DNA from: Pseudomonas wuhanensis | Lineage (GTDB): Bacteria > Pseudomonadota > Gammaproteobacteria > Pseudomonadales > Pseudomonadaceae | Length of the DNA: 64,000 nucleotides | Assembly: GCF_030687395.1 (NCBI RefSeq) | Contig: NZ_CP117430.1 | Span: 2,666,001-2,730,000, forward strand | Direction of reading: 5' to 3' | Shown here: piece by piece, positions 28,327 to 37,234 of the stretch | Layout: every line of letters starts with the position of its first letter | How positions within the stretch are numbered: position 1 is the stretch's first letter | Notes under the pieces: model-generated | Told to the model about the DNA's origin: nothing | What the model saw: only the letters and a program-made list of their open reading frames with translations | The model's database searches: none | Position numbers and translations under genes: made by a program

Positions 28327-28693
28327 AATTCTAAAATGAGTTGATATAGAAATTATTTTCCAATAAAGTCGTTTCCAGGTTGCCGACTATCAACGTCCGA
28401 TCACGCTCAAGCAGGCTTTGAACGAGTGAAGGACGCACCAAAAACAAGAAACAAAAGCCAGGTACCGTCGATGAAAACCTTCAACTCTGCTCTGCATGTT
28501 TTACGTTCCGCGCTGCACCTCTCTCGCGACCTGCCTCGCGTCTCGTTTCATTCCTTCTTTCGCTTGCTTTGCGTCGAACGCAACGGCGCCCTGGTTTGCT
28601 GTATTCCGGGGGCACCGATTGTCCGCTTGCCCACTCACTGAAATCGTCACGCCTTATCCATAAAACCAACAAGAATGTGGAGAAAGACTTTTC
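28327..28693. other. 367-base region before the inositol importer genes
   Basis: This holds an AT-rich regulatory stretch with a possible IolR site (28348-28361). A 56-codon frame from 28471 has no convincing ribosome binding site and no recognised similarity and was not called. A weak AATGTGGAGA ribosome binding region precedes the importer at 28694. Confidence 0.5.
28348..28361. promoter_or_regulatory. putative second IolR operator
   Basis: AGAAATTATTTTCC differs by one base from GGAA-N6-TTCC and lies in an AT-rich, promoter-like stretch upstream of the importer genes. It would place import and catabolism under one regulator. Confidence 0.4.
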
Positions 28694-29620
28694 ATGAAGA
28701 CCAAGATCCGTTTCGCCTCACTGGCCTTGTCCCTGATGTTCGCCAGCGGCGCCGCACTCGCTGACATGAAGATTGGCGTCAGCATGTCGCAGTTCGATGA
28801 CACCTGGCTGACCTACCTGCGCGAATCCATGGACACCAAAGCCAAGTCCTATCCCGATGGCGTCAAGCTGCAGTTCGAAGACGCCCGCAGCGACGTGGTC
28901 AGGCAGTTGAGCCAGGTAGAAAGCTTCATCAGTCAGAAGGTTGACGCCATTGTGGTCAACCCGGTGGATACCGCCGCCACTAAAAAAATCACTGAAGCAG
29001 CAGTCAAGGCGGGTATTCCGCTGGTGTACGTCAATCGTCGTCCCGATGACCTGAACCTGCCCAAAGGCGTGGTCACTGTCGCCTCCAACGATCTGGAGGC
29101 CGGCCAGATGCAGATGCAGTACCTGGCCGAAAAAATGGGCGGCAAGGGCGACATCGTGATTCTGTTGGGTGATTTGGCCAACAACTCCACCACCAACCGC
29201 ACCAAGGGCGTAAAAGAGGTGCTGACCAAGTACCCGAACATCAAGATCGAGCAAGAGCAGTCCGGCATCTGGTCGCGGGACAAGGGCATGACCCTGGTCA
29301 ACGACTGGCTGACCCAGGGCCGCAAATTCGACGCGGTGGTCTCTAACAACGACGAGATGGCGATTGGCGCGGCCATGGCCCTGCAACAGGCTGGTGTCGC
29401 CAAAGGCAGTGTGCTGATCGCCGGTGTCGACGGTACGCCCGACGGTTTGAACGCGGTGAAGAAGGGCTCTCTGCTGGTCTCGGTGTTCCAGGATGCCAAG
29501 GGTCAGGCGGACGGTTCGATCGACACGGCGGTGAAAATGGCCAGGAACGAACCGGTCGAGCCAGCCGTGTGGGTGCCGTATCGCCTGATCACGCTGCAAA
29601 ACGTCGACACCTTCAAATAG
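28694..29620 (+). CDS. inositol/sugar ABC transporter periplasmic binding protein
   Basis: A 308-residue periplasmic-binding-protein type 1 (ribose/inositol class). Residues 1-23 form a signal peptide ending GAALA before DMKIGVSMSQFDDTW. The two-lobed fold shows VDAIVVNPVDTAAT, VYVNRRPDD, VVSNNDEMAIGAA and IAGVDGTPDGLNAV, which line the sugar site. Together with the ATPase and permease it forms a CUT2-type importer. Position at the end of the iol cluster makes myo-inositol the likely ligand. Confidence 0.88.
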   Translation: MKTKIRFASLALSLMFASGAALADMKIGVSMSQFDDTWLTYLRESMDTKAKSYPDGVKLQFEDARSDVVRQLSQVESFISQKVDAIVVNPVDTAATKKITEAAVKAGIPLVYVNRRPDDLNLPKGVVTVASNDLEAGQMQMQYLAEKMGGKGDIVILLGDLANNSTTNRTKGVKEVLTKYPNIKIEQEQSGIWSRDKGMTLVNDWLTQGRKFDAVVSNNDEMAIGAAMALQQAGVAKGSVLIAGVDGTPDGLNAVKKGSLLVSVFQDAKGQADGSIDTAVKMARNEPVEPAVWVPYRLITLQNVDTFK

Positions 29621-29689
29621 TCCGTCCGTTCGATAACAACAATAAGCACGCAAGGTTGCCACGCGACCTTGCTGATGGAGTACCTGATC

Positions 29690-31255
29690 ATGTTCGCTTC
29701 AGCGACTGCTTCGAGCACCCCGTTAATGGGTGTCCAGCCAACTGCAACACCTGTCGATGAGCCGTACCTGCTGGAGATCATCAACGTCAGCAAGGGGTTT
29801 CCCGGTGTGGTGGCCTTGTCCGACGTACAGCTGCGGGTGCGTCCCGGTTCCGTACTGGCGCTGATGGGCGAGAACGGCGCCGGCAAATCCACCCTGATGA
29901 AAATCATTGCCGGCATCTACCAGCCGGACGCCGGCGAGTTGCGCCTGCGGGGCAAACCGGTGGTCTTCGAAACACCGCTGGCTGCGCTCCAGGCCGGGAT
30001 CGCAATGATCCACCAGGAACTCAACCTGATGCCGCACATGAGCATCGCCGAGAACATCTGGATCGGCCGCGAACAGCTCAACGGCCTGCACATGATCGAC
30101 CATCGCGAAATGCACCGTTGCACCGCCAAGCTGCTGGAGCGTCTGCGGATCAACCTTGACCCGGAAGAGCAGGTGGGCAACCTGAGCATCGCCGAACGGC
30201 AGATGGTCGAGATCGCCAAGGCTGTGTCCTATGACTCCGACGTCCTGATCATGGACGAGCCGACCTCGGCCATCACCGATAAGGAAGTCGCGCATCTGTT
30301 CTCGATCATTGCCGACCTCAAGAGCCAGGGCAAAGGCATTATCTACATCACCCACAAAATGAACGAAGTGTTCAGCATCGCCGATGAAGTGGCGGTGTTC
30401 CGTGACGGTGCCTACATCGGCCTGCAACGGGCCGACAGCATGGACGGCGACAGCCTGATTTCAATGATGGTCGGCCGCGAGCTGAGCCAGTTGTTCCCGG
30501 TGCGCGAGAAGCCGATCGGCGATCTGTTGCTGTCGGTGCGCGATCTTAAGCTGGACGGCATTTTCAAGGATGTTTCCTTCGACCTGCATGCGGGAGAGAT
30601 CCTCGGTATCGCCGGGTTGATGGGCTCGGGGCGGACCAATGTCGCCGAAGCGATTTTCGGCATCACCCCAAGTGACGGTGGCGAAATCCGCCTCGACGGG
30701 GAAGTGGTGCGCATCAGCGATCCGCACATGGCGATCGAGAAGGGCTTCGCGCTGTTGACGGAAGATCGCAAGCTCAGCGGCCTGTTCCCGTGCCTGTCGG
30801 TGCTGGAGAACATGGAAATGGCAGTCTTGCCCCATTACGTCGGCAACGGCTTCATCCAGCAGAAAGCCCTGCGGGCGTTGTGTGAAGACATGTGCAAGAA
30901 GCTGCGGGTGAAGACGCCATCGCTGGAGCAGTGCATCGATACCTTGTCCGGCGGTAATCAACAGAAGGCGTTGCTGGCGCGCTGGCTGATGACCAACCCG
31001 CGAATCCTGATTCTCGACGAACCGACCCGGGGCATCGATGTTGGCGCCAAGGCCGAGATCTATCGGCTTATCTCCTACCTCGCCAGCGAAGGCATGGCGG
31101 TGATCATGATTTCCTCGGAGCTGCCGGAAGTGTTGGGCATGAGCGACCGGGTCATGGTCATGCACGAGGGCGACCTGATGGGCACCCTTGACCGCAGCGA
31201 AGCGACCCAGGAACGGGTGATGCAACTGGCCTCGGGCATGTCCGCGGTTCACTAA
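29690..31255 (+). CDS. inositol/sugar ABC transporter ATP-binding protein (duplicated ATPase)
   Basis: A 521-residue CUT2-type ATPase with two ABC modules. The first has Walker [10 protein letters not shown], signature [12 protein letters not shown] and Walker [11 protein letters not shown]. The second has a degenerate Walker A (GLMGSGRTN, as in RbsA/MglA), signature [14 protein letters not shown] and Walker [13 protein letters not shown]. The start at 29690 was chosen because TGGAG lies nine bases upstream; a frame start seven codons earlier is possible. It energises import together with the permease at 31313. Confidence 0.9.
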   Translation: MFASATASSTPLMGVQPTATPVDEPYLLEIINVSKGFPGVVALSDVQLRVRPGSVLALMGENGAGKSTLMKIIAGIYQPDAGELRLRGKPVVFETPLAALQAGIAMIHQELNLMPHMSIAENIWIGREQLNGLHMIDHREMHRCTAKLLERLRINLDPEEQVGNLSIAERQMVEIAKAVSYDSDVLIMDEPTSAITDKEVAHLFSIIADLKSQGKGIIYITHKMNEVFSIADEVAVFRDGAYIGLQRADSMDGDSLISMMVGRELSQLFPVREKPIGDLLLSVRDLKLDGIFKDVSFDLHAGEILGIAGLMGSGRTNVAEAIFGITPSDGGEIRLDGEVVRISDPHMAIEKGFALLTEDRKLSGLFPCLSVLENMEMAVLPHYVGNGFIQQKALRALCEDMCKKLRVKTPSLEQCIDTLSGGNQQKALLARWLMTNPRILILDEPTRGIDVGAKAEIYRLISYLASEGMAVIMISSELPEVLGMSDRVMVMHEGDLMGTLDRSEATQERVMQLASGMSAVH

Positions 31256-31312
31256 TGGATGCCGGCGGTGGCCATGGCTGCCGTCGATGACGCAATAGAA
31301 GGGTGAGTGGTT

Positions 31313-32335
31313 ATGAACGCGATACTGGAAAACAAGCCTGCAGTGGCACCGGTCAAGAGTCGCCGGCGCCTTCCGACCGAGTTGAGTATCTTCCTGGTGC
31401 TGATCGGCATTGGCCTGGTCTTCGAAATGTTCGGCTGGATCGTGCGGGACCAGAGCTTCCTGATGAACTCTCAGCGTCTGGTGCTGATGATCCTGCAAGT
31501 GTCGATCATCGGCCTGCTGGCAATCGGAGTGACCCAGGTCATCATCACCACCGGTATCGACCTGTCCTCCGGTTCGGTGCTGGCGCTGTCGGCGATGATT
31601 GCCGCCAGCCTGGCCCAGACCTCGGATTTTGCCCGGGCGGTGTTTCCGTCCCTGACTGACTTGCCGGTGTGGATTCCAGTGATCGTCGGGCTTGGGGTGG
31701 GATTGCTGGCGGGGGCGATCAACGGCAGCATCATTGCGATCACCGGGATTCCGCCGTTCATTGCCACCCTCGGCATGATGGTCTCGGCCCGCGGCCTGGC
31801 GCGTTACTACACCGAAGGTCAGCCGGTGAGCATGCTCTCGGATTCCTACACGGCCATCGGACACGGCGCGATGCCGGTGATCATTTTTCTGGTGGTGGCG
31901 GTGATCTTTCACATCGCCCTGCGCTATACCAAGTACGGCAAGTACACCTACGCCATCGGCGGCAACATGCAGGCGGCGCGCACCTCCGGGATCAACGTCA
32001 AGCGGCATCTGGTGATCGTCTACAGCATCGCCGGGTTGCTTGCAGGCTTGGCCGGGGTGGTGGCGTCGGCGCGGGCCGCGACCGGGCAGGCCGGGATGGG
32101 TATGTCTTATGAGCTGGACGCAATTGCCGCGGCGGTCATCGGCGGCACCAGCCTGGCCGGTGGCGTCGGGCGGATTACCGGCACCGTGATCGGCGCGTTG
32201 ATCCTCGGGGTCATGGCCAGCGGCTTTACCTTTGTCGGTGTTGATGCTTATATTCAAGACATCATCAAGGGGCTGATTATTGTGGTGGCGGTGGTCATCG
32301 ACCAGTACCGGAACAAGCGCAAACTCAAGCGCTGA
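31313..32335 (+). CDS. inositol/sugar ABC transporter permease
   Basis: A 340-residue polytopic permease of the RbsC/AraH class with eight to ten hydrophobic segments. Class features are LSSGSVLALSAMIAA, GVGLLAGAINGSIIAITGIPPFIATLG and AIGGNMQAARTSGINV (the coupling-loop region) and GTSLAGGVGRITGTV. It is the last gene of the importer set, and a hairpin at 32357-32381 follows. GGGTGAG precedes the ATG. Confidence 0.9.
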   Translation: MNAILENKPAVAPVKSRRRLPTELSIFLVLIGIGLVFEMFGWIVRDQSFLMNSQRLVLMILQVSIIGLLAIGVTQVIITTGIDLSSGSVLALSAMIAASLAQTSDFARAVFPSLTDLPVWIPVIVGLGVGLLAGAINGSIIAITGIPPFIATLGMMVSARGLARYYTEGQPVSMLSDSYTAIGHGAMPVIIFLVVAVIFHIALRYTKYGKYTYAIGGNMQAARTSGINVKRHLVIVYSIAGLLAGLAGVVASARAATGQAGMGMSYELDAIAAAVIGGTSLAGGVGRITGTVIGALILGVMASGFTFVGVDAYIQDIIKGLIIVVAVVIDQYRNKRKLKR

Positions 32336-32356
32336 AGCCGGACGAAATGCGAAAAT

Positions 32357-32381
32357 GCGCCACGCCTGACCCGCGTGGCGC
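32357..32381 (+). terminator. hairpin terminator of the inositol importer operon
   Basis: GCGCCACGC and GCGTGGCGC pair perfectly around a 7-base loop, 21 bases after the permease stop. The following U tract is poor. Confidence 0.6.
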
Positions 32382-32662
32382 AGCCATTTGTCTTCTATAT
32401 ACAGCCGCTGGACTGAATTTCTTGTTATAAACGCACTCCGATAAGCACCTCAAAGCCTGCCGTAGCGCACTTTCAGGACTTTGTCGGACAGATTTGCTGT
32501 CTTTTCAGTTGCTGAGGCCTCAAGTCGGCCTTAGACTGCCGCCCCTCGTAAATTGAGTGCCGGGTGGCGCTTGGAATAAACGGCGCCTTTCCAATGACCG
32601 CTTCAGGTTCAACGGATCGCTCCCTAATTCGCCTTAATGCACGTTTTTTTATAGAGATATCA
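32382..32662. other. untranslated region before the DksA-like gene
   Basis: No gene was seen. The DksA-like frame can be extended upstream to 32564, but those codons lack a start signal. A G-poor T-rich tract and ATAGAGATATCA occur just before the called ATG. Confidence 0.4.
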
Positions 32663-33067
32663 ATGACAAAGGACAAGTTGCTGGCCATGCCGGCGGATGA
32701 CTACATGAATGCCGAGCAACATGCTTTTTTCTCCGAGCTGTTGCAGAACATGAAAGTCGAAACCCATGAGCGCATCGAACAGAATCGCATCGCCATCGAG
32801 AGCCTGGACACCCCGGCCGATCCGGCTGACGCGGCTTCCGTCGAAGAAGAGCGCACCTGGCTGGTAAACGCGATCGATCGCGACCAGCGCATGCTGCCTC
32901 AGTTGGAACAGGCCCTGGAACGCATCAAGGAAGACAGCTTCGGCTGGTGCGACGACAGCGGCGAGGCCATCGGCCTGAAACGCCTGCTGATCAGCCCGAC
33001 CACCAAGTACTGCATCGAAGCTCAAGAGCGTCACGAACAGATCGACAAGCACCAGCGTCAGGCCTGA
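32663..33067 (+). CDS. DksA/TraR-family protein with an incomplete zinc-finger motif
   Basis: A 134-residue protein with a long N-terminal coiled coil (about residues 15-95) and a C-terminal region aligned with the DksA zinc finger: FGWCDDSGEAIGLKRL, then TTKYCIEAQERHE. Only two of four cysteines remain (C-x2-S and C-x2-A), so a structural zinc is unlikely; this resembles the zinc-independent DksA2 type. DksA proteins enter the RNA polymerase secondary channel and modify promoter responses to ppGpp. The coiled-coil tip contains a DPADAAS-like acidic turn. The ATG at 32663 follows AGAGATATCA. A REP pair follows. Confidence 0.8.
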   Translation: MTKDKLLAMPADDYMNAEQHAFFSELLQNMKVETHERIEQNRIAIESLDTPADPADAASVEEERTWLVNAIDRDQRMLPQLEQALERIKEDSFGWCDDSGEAIGLKRLLISPTTKYCIEAQERHEQIDKHQRQA

Positions 33068-33080
33068 TTCAGTAGCGCCC

Positions 33081-33150
33081 CCCATCGCGGGCAAGCCTCG
33101 CTCCCACAGGTTCAACACGGACCTTGTGGGAGCGGGCTTGCCCGCGATGC
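33081..33150. repeat. REP pair (BIME)
   Basis: CATCGCGGGCAAGCCTCGCT and GTGGGAGCGGGCTTGCCCGC are inverted with a short spacer of about 17 bases. Confidence 0.9.
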
Positions 33151-33288
33151 TTTTCGACGTCTGCGAAAACACCCCCCGCACTTTCTATTGATCTGCTTCA
33201 ACACCCACGACTAATGGACCATAGATAATGGCTTTGTAGTGGCGTTTAATCCGATCACAACAATTAGAAGACGCGTGGGGTGACAACG

Positions 33289-34893
33289 ATGACGAGGGAC
33301 GGATCTCTGGTTGAAGCAATGCCTGCACCAGTACTTTTGCCGAAAAACCTTTGGCTGACGCCGACCCTGCAAAGCATCGCCCTGATGCTGTTGCTGTGCG
33401 GCATGGCCTTGGCTGGCTGGTCGCTTTACCTTGGCCTGCCATTGGCTGTGCTGATTATCTGGCTGCCGCGCCTGCGCTCGCGCACTCTCCCTGAGGCGAC
33501 CGCTACGGACAGCACCAGCGCCATCGCCGGGTTGACTCGCGATCTCTCCTACACCACCAGTCATAACGCCTTGTCGGCCGCCGGCGTGGCCTATTCGGTC
33601 AAGCAACTGGCGGACAAACTGCAATCGCAGCTCAACGCCGCGGCGCAGATTGTCAGCAGCGCCGAAGTGATGATCACCACCGAACACGCTACATCGAAAC
33701 TCAGTCGAGAAGCCTTGAACGCCGCCAGTGAAGCTCATCAAAGCAGCGCGGCAGGGCGCACGGAACTGGTCGAGTCCATTGCCCGCATGCATCAACTCAG
33801 TCAGCGCGCCAGCAGCAGCCGCGAGTTGATCGAAGCCCTGAGCCTGCGCAGCGACGATATCCAGCGGGTCACGCTGGTGATCCAGTCCATCGCCAGCCAG
33901 ACCAACTTGTTGGCGCTGAACGCGGCCATTGAAGCGGCGCGGGCCGGCGAGCACGGTCGCGGCTTTGCGGTGGTGGCCGATGAGGTGCGGGGGCTGGCCG
34001 CGCGCACGGCGACCGCGACCGGTGAAGTCGGGGAGATGGTCGCCGACATTCAGCAACGCACGGCGCAAGTGGTGGAGCAGATTCGTCAACTGGCGAGCGA
34101 TCTGAATACCGGTGTTGCACAAGTCGAGCACACCGGGCAGCACCTGGAAAACATCGCGCGTCTGGCCGCCGGGGTCGAAAGACAGGTCGGGGAAATCGCT
34201 CAGGGCGCGGACACCAACCGCGAACAGCTCGACAGTCTGTTCCACGCCATCGAACAGATGCGCAGCGATCTGGCGATCAGCGACCAGCAGACCCAGCGGC
34301 TCGCCCAGGCAGCGGTGCAGATGGAAGGGCAGGCCGAAACCATCAGCGAACGTTTGGCCGAAGTCGGACTGGATGACTATCACCAGCGAATTTACGACCT
34401 GGCCCGCGAAGGGGCGAGTCAGATTGCGGCACGCTTCGAAGCGGATGTCGATCAGGGCCGGATCAGCCTCGATGACCTGTTTGATCGCAATTACCAGGCG
34501 ATCCCCAACACCAGCCCGGCCAAATACCAGACCCGCTTCGACCGCTACACCGATCAGGTATTGCCAGCGATTCAGGAGCCGTTGCTGCCGCGCCATGAAG
34601 GCCTGGTGTTCGCCATCGCCTGCACGCAGCAGGGTTATGTGCCGACCCACAACACCGTGTTCAGCCAGCCGCTGACCGGTGATGTGCAGGTCGATACCCT
34701 GCAAAACCGCACCAAGCGCAAATTCGCCGACCGCACCGGGATCCGCTGTGGCAGCCATCAACAGGCCGTGCTGTTGCAGACTTACACCCGCGACACCGGT
34801 GAACTGATGCACGACCTGTCGGTGCCGATCATGCTCAAGGGCCGGCATTGGGGTGGTTTGCGCTTGGGCTACAAACCGGAAAAACCTCGCTGA
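33289..34893 (+). CDS. methyl-accepting chemotaxis protein without periplasmic sensor
   Basis: A 534-residue chemoreceptor-like protein. Two closely spaced hydrophobic stretches near residues 30-62 give a membrane hairpin with almost no periplasmic loop. A long helical coiled-coil signalling domain follows, with the conserved hairpin tip [20 protein letters not shown]. After about residue 350 there is a C-terminal globular extension ([16 protein letters not shown] to the end) of about 170 residues, probably a cytoplasmic sensor as in Aer-like or energy-sensing receptors. The ATG at 33289 is favoured over a GTG three codons earlier. The ligand is unknown. Confidence 0.85.
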   Translation: MTRDGSLVEAMPAPVLLPKNLWLTPTLQSIALMLLLCGMALAGWSLYLGLPLAVLIIWLPRLRSRTLPEATATDSTSAIAGLTRDLSYTTSHNALSAAGVAYSVKQLADKLQSQLNAAAQIVSSAEVMITTEHATSKLSREALNAASEAHQSSAAGRTELVESIARMHQLSQRASSSRELIEALSLRSDDIQRVTLVIQSIASQTNLLALNAAIEAARAGEHGRGFAVVADEVRGLAARTATATGEVGEMVADIQQRTAQVVEQIRQLASDLNTGVAQVEHTGQHLENIARLAAGVERQVGEIAQGADTNREQLDSLFHAIEQMRSDLAISDQQTQRLAQAAVQMEGQAETISERLAEVGLDDYHQRIYDLAREGASQIAARFEADVDQGRISLDDLFDRNYQAIPNTSPAKYQTRFDRYTDQVLPAIQEPLLPRHEGLVFAIACTQQGYVPTHNTVFSQPLTGDVQVDTLQNRTKRKFADRTGIRCGSHQQAVLLQTYTRDTGELMHDLSVPIMLKGRHWGGLRLGYKPEKPR

Positions 34894-34913
34894 GCTTAGG
34901 TGAACAGCATGAC

Positions 34914-35003
34914 CTGGAGCGAGGCGTGCCCGCGAAGGCGGTGTATCAGTCGGCATCAGTGTTGAATGACACACCGTCTTCGTGGGCAAGCCTCGCTCCA
35001 CAG
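34914..35003. repeat. diverged REP pair
   Basis: GGAGCGAGGCGTGCCCGCGA and CGTGGGCAAGCCTCGCTCC form an imperfect inverted pair lacking the outer CTGTG on the left. Confidence 0.75.
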
Positions 35004-35014
35004 AGTGAATCTGG

Positions 35015-35254
35015 CTAGTGGATCTGGTGCATACGCAGGTTCAGGTCGTCGACCACATGCGCCCAATCGGCGTCTTCACGCAGTTGTTCCTTGAGGAAAC
35101 CGGCTTGTTGCGGGGTCCAGAACTCGGCGTCGATGAGTTTCTTGTCATCGGGCAAGGGTGAATGACGGGCAATGAAATCGTCGATAGCCTTTTCGCTGGA
35201 GTCCAGACCGAGCTGGTCGAACAGGCCTTTCAAATCATGTGTGGGTGAGTCCAT
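35015..35254 (-). CDS. DUF2789 family protein
   Basis: A 79-residue protein with the DUF2789 pattern: MDSPTHDLKGLFDQLGL, then FIARHSPLPDD, AEFWTPQQAGFLKEQL and DADWAHVVDDLN. It is small, acidic and soluble; function is unknown. The start at 35254 follows AAGGAG with six bases of spacing; longer in-frame versions to 35395 have no such site. Confidence 0.8.
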   Translation of the reverse strand: MDSPTHDLKGLFDQLGLDSSEKAIDDFIARHSPLPDDKKLIDAEFWTPQQAGFLKEQLREDADWAHVVDDLNLRMHQIH

Positions 35255-35404
35255 CTTCATCTCCTTGCAGATAATTCGTCGCGTCGAGTGCGAGATCCGA
35301 GGTGCGGCTTCGTTGCATCTGAGAGGCATCTGAGAGAGCCGCGCTTCAGGAGTTCGATAGCGATATTCAAAAGCAGGGATCAGCATAGACTGCAAATCCG
35401 GTGA

Positions 35405-35635
35405 TCAGGCTTTCAATGCCCCATCATCGACGGCAAGCTTCAGGGCTTTCGCGGCTTCCTGGGCGGCGATGGCCGCGACATCCGCGGTCTTGAACCAGCG
35501 ATCCTTTTCGACCTGGTGATACGTCACAGTGGTCAACGGCGGTTTGGCGCGCATGATAATGACTGCCTGGAATTCGCCTTCGACCTCTCTGGCTTCGCCC
35601 CGGATAAAAAATTCACCGATATCAAATTCCGTCAC
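35405..35635 (-). CDS. small hypothetical protein
   Basis: A 76-residue acidic-to-neutral soluble protein starting at GTG 35635, chosen because AGGGAAG lies eight to ten bases upstream and the upstream extension has atypical composition. The sequence MTEFDIGEFFIRGEAREV is followed by an extended beta-like middle (FQAVIIMRAKPPLTTVTYHQV) and an alanine-rich helix. No known domain was recognised. Confidence 0.6.
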   Translation of the reverse strand: MTEFDIGEFFIRGEAREVEGEFQAVIIMRAKPPLTTVTYHQVEKDRWFKTADVAAIAAQEAAKALKLAVDDGALKA

Positions 35636-35782
35636 GTAGCAGTCTTCCCTTGGAAATAGTTGTTGTGTTGAACGCCGTCCGCCCAGAGGACGGGTTTCAT
35701 TGGCCGGGCAGTATGGCAGTAGTTGCCTGCCGGCGGCTGAGTTAAGTCGCCGACATGACGAAACGTCCATGGAAGTGGATGG

Positions 35783-36031
35783 TCAGCTGCGTGCCTCGAG
35801 TGAACGGGCAAGGGCGCAGGCCTCGTTATGATCGCCGCGGAAACCTCTTACACGTCCGGTGGATATTTCCCTGATGTGGAAAAAGGCGTTGCCGGCCAAT
35901 ACCACCTGAAAACGTGGGAGCAGACGCTCTTCAGGCAGGAAATCCTGCTGGCGGAGCACCCTCGAATGCAGAGGCGACGAGCCGTTTGTGTGTCGAGTAT
36001 GAGGCTGGGCGAAGTGAGTCAGTGTGCACAT
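35783..36031 (-). CDS. small hypothetical protein
   Basis: An 82-residue basic protein from the ATG at 36031, preceded by AAAAGGAC. The C-terminal half, FQVVLAGNAFFHIREIS then TGRVRGFRGDHNEACALA, looks like a compact beta-alpha domain. No known domain was recognised. It lies on the same strand as the two small genes downstream of it (35405 and 35015). Confidence 0.55.
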   Translation of the reverse strand: MCTLTHFAQPHTRHTNGSSPLHSRVLRQQDFLPEERLLPRFQVVLAGNAFFHIREISTGRVRGFRGDHNEACALARSLEARS

Positions 36032-36441
36032 ATGAAGTCCTTTTCGTGGTTTTACCGACGTGTGTACGTTGTTATGGGTAGTCTCGGTGAGCATGGCTGC
36101 TCTAGAATCGCCATCAATGGTTGGCGATTGATGCCCATCTAAAGCAATTTTTTACTGGCGATATGTCGGAAAAGTGCTTTTTTTAAAGAGATTTTTCCCT
36201 AAAGTTGGTAATCCGGTTTTGTCTGGCCGTCAGAAGGGCGTTTTCCTTCAACATCTGACGACCGCCAGGCAAGACGACGTGAGGGATGTTCCAGTAATCT
36301 TCTCAAACCTCGCGAGGAATGGGCCCTCTGCTCATTCCAGGATTCAACCCGGGTCATTTGGCTACACCTCGGCATTGCCGCTTTTTTCTGCTGTGCGCGT
36401 TTCCGGTGCATGGCGTCATTTTCAGATGTGGGGATGTTTCC
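36032..36441. other. 410-base intergenic region with a nested stem-loop
   Basis: No gene was called. At 36224-36267, TGGC/GCCA, CGTCAGA/TCTGACG and AGG/CCT pair in nested order, giving a long stem-loop that could be a terminator, a small RNA or a leader element. Divergent promoters for the genes at 36031 and 36442 are expected here. Confidence 0.45.
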
Positions 36442-36912
36442 TTGGCAGTAAGTAATCTCGATATGCATGCTTTGTTCGTACTGGGTGATTTGCGCGCAAA
36501 GCTGGTTAAACAGTTTCAGTCACGTTTCGTCTACATCACCGAGCAGAACGCTGAAGGCATTTACATTGCCGAGCTCGACACTGAATCAGCGCTGGTGGTG
36601 GATGACAAACCAGGGCTTAAACTCAAGGTCGGCGATCATTTCAGCGCCTCCGTATTGCCTAGCCGCGAAGGCGGCAAGCTGGACATCAAGTTCCGAGAAA
36701 TCAAGCTGACGGTGTACGGGCTGGGGGATTACGCGTTCGTGACCACCGCAGACGGCCACGGCATTGTCTTCAAGGAAGGTCATAGCGTGGTGATGGTGTT
36801 CGCGGCCCATCAACAATTGCAGGAAGGCCTGACCAAAACCCTGAAAGCCGTGACCGCCAAGGCCGCCAAGTGGCGCAAGGGCGAACTGGTGACCTTCAAG
36901 GCCAGCGAGTAA
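36442..36912 (+). CDS. conserved hypothetical protein
   Basis: A 156-residue soluble protein read from a TTG at 36442 with GGGGA eight bases upstream; an ATG at 36463 is the alternative. The order of elements is LDMHALFVLGDLRAKLVKQF, a likely beta-rich core (FVYITEQNAEGIYIAEL, DHFSASVLPSREGG, KLDIKFREIKLTVYG), and a C-terminal helix with lysines. No catalytic motif was seen. The stop overlaps the next start (TAATG), so the two are translationally coupled. Confidence 0.65.
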   Translation: MAVSNLDMHALFVLGDLRAKLVKQFQSRFVYITEQNAEGIYIAELDTESALVVDDKPGLKLKVGDHFSASVLPSREGGKLDIKFREIKLTVYGLGDYAFVTTADGHGIVFKEGHSVVMVFAAHQQLQEGLTKTLKAVTAKAAKWRKGELVTFKASE

Positions 36913-37115
36913 TGACCCTGACCCGCGCCGATTTCCACGAACAGAACCAGGCCAGTGCCCACGCCGAGGCGCAGCGTCTGTTGGCTCAAAAGGCCGTTCT
37001 ACAGGGAACCTGGCTGAGTTGGGTGGCGTCACAGATCTACCTGTTGCGTCCGGCGGCGTACGCCAGCATGGTCAGAAGGGAGCTTGCGCGCTTGCAGGAC
37101 TCTTGCGAAAAATAA
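36912..37115 (+). CDS. small hypothetical protein coupled to the upstream gene
   Basis: A 67-residue mostly helical protein whose ATG overlaps the TAA of the preceding gene. The sequence has LTRADFHEQNQASAHAEAQR, then WLSWVASQIYLLRP and a basic end. No domain was recognised. Coupling suggests a shared function with the 36442 product. Confidence 0.6.
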   Translation: MTLTRADFHEQNQASAHAEAQRLLAQKAVLQGTWLSWVASQIYLLRPAAYASMVRRELARLQDSCEK

Positions 37116-37234
37116 TCCTCGTCCCTCGAAAGCAGAAACCTCTACTACAGTCAGTTGACTGAGTCTTGAGAGGCTTGCGGTCTTCTTTGTCAGGCCATCC
37201 TGCTATTGCTGTGAACAGCACGAGGTGCAAAAGC

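Noticed and set aside
28426..28641. A 71-codon frame before the inositol importer genes
   Set aside because: No ribosome binding site at either possible start and no recognisable sequence; it may still be a leader, but the evidence is too weak.
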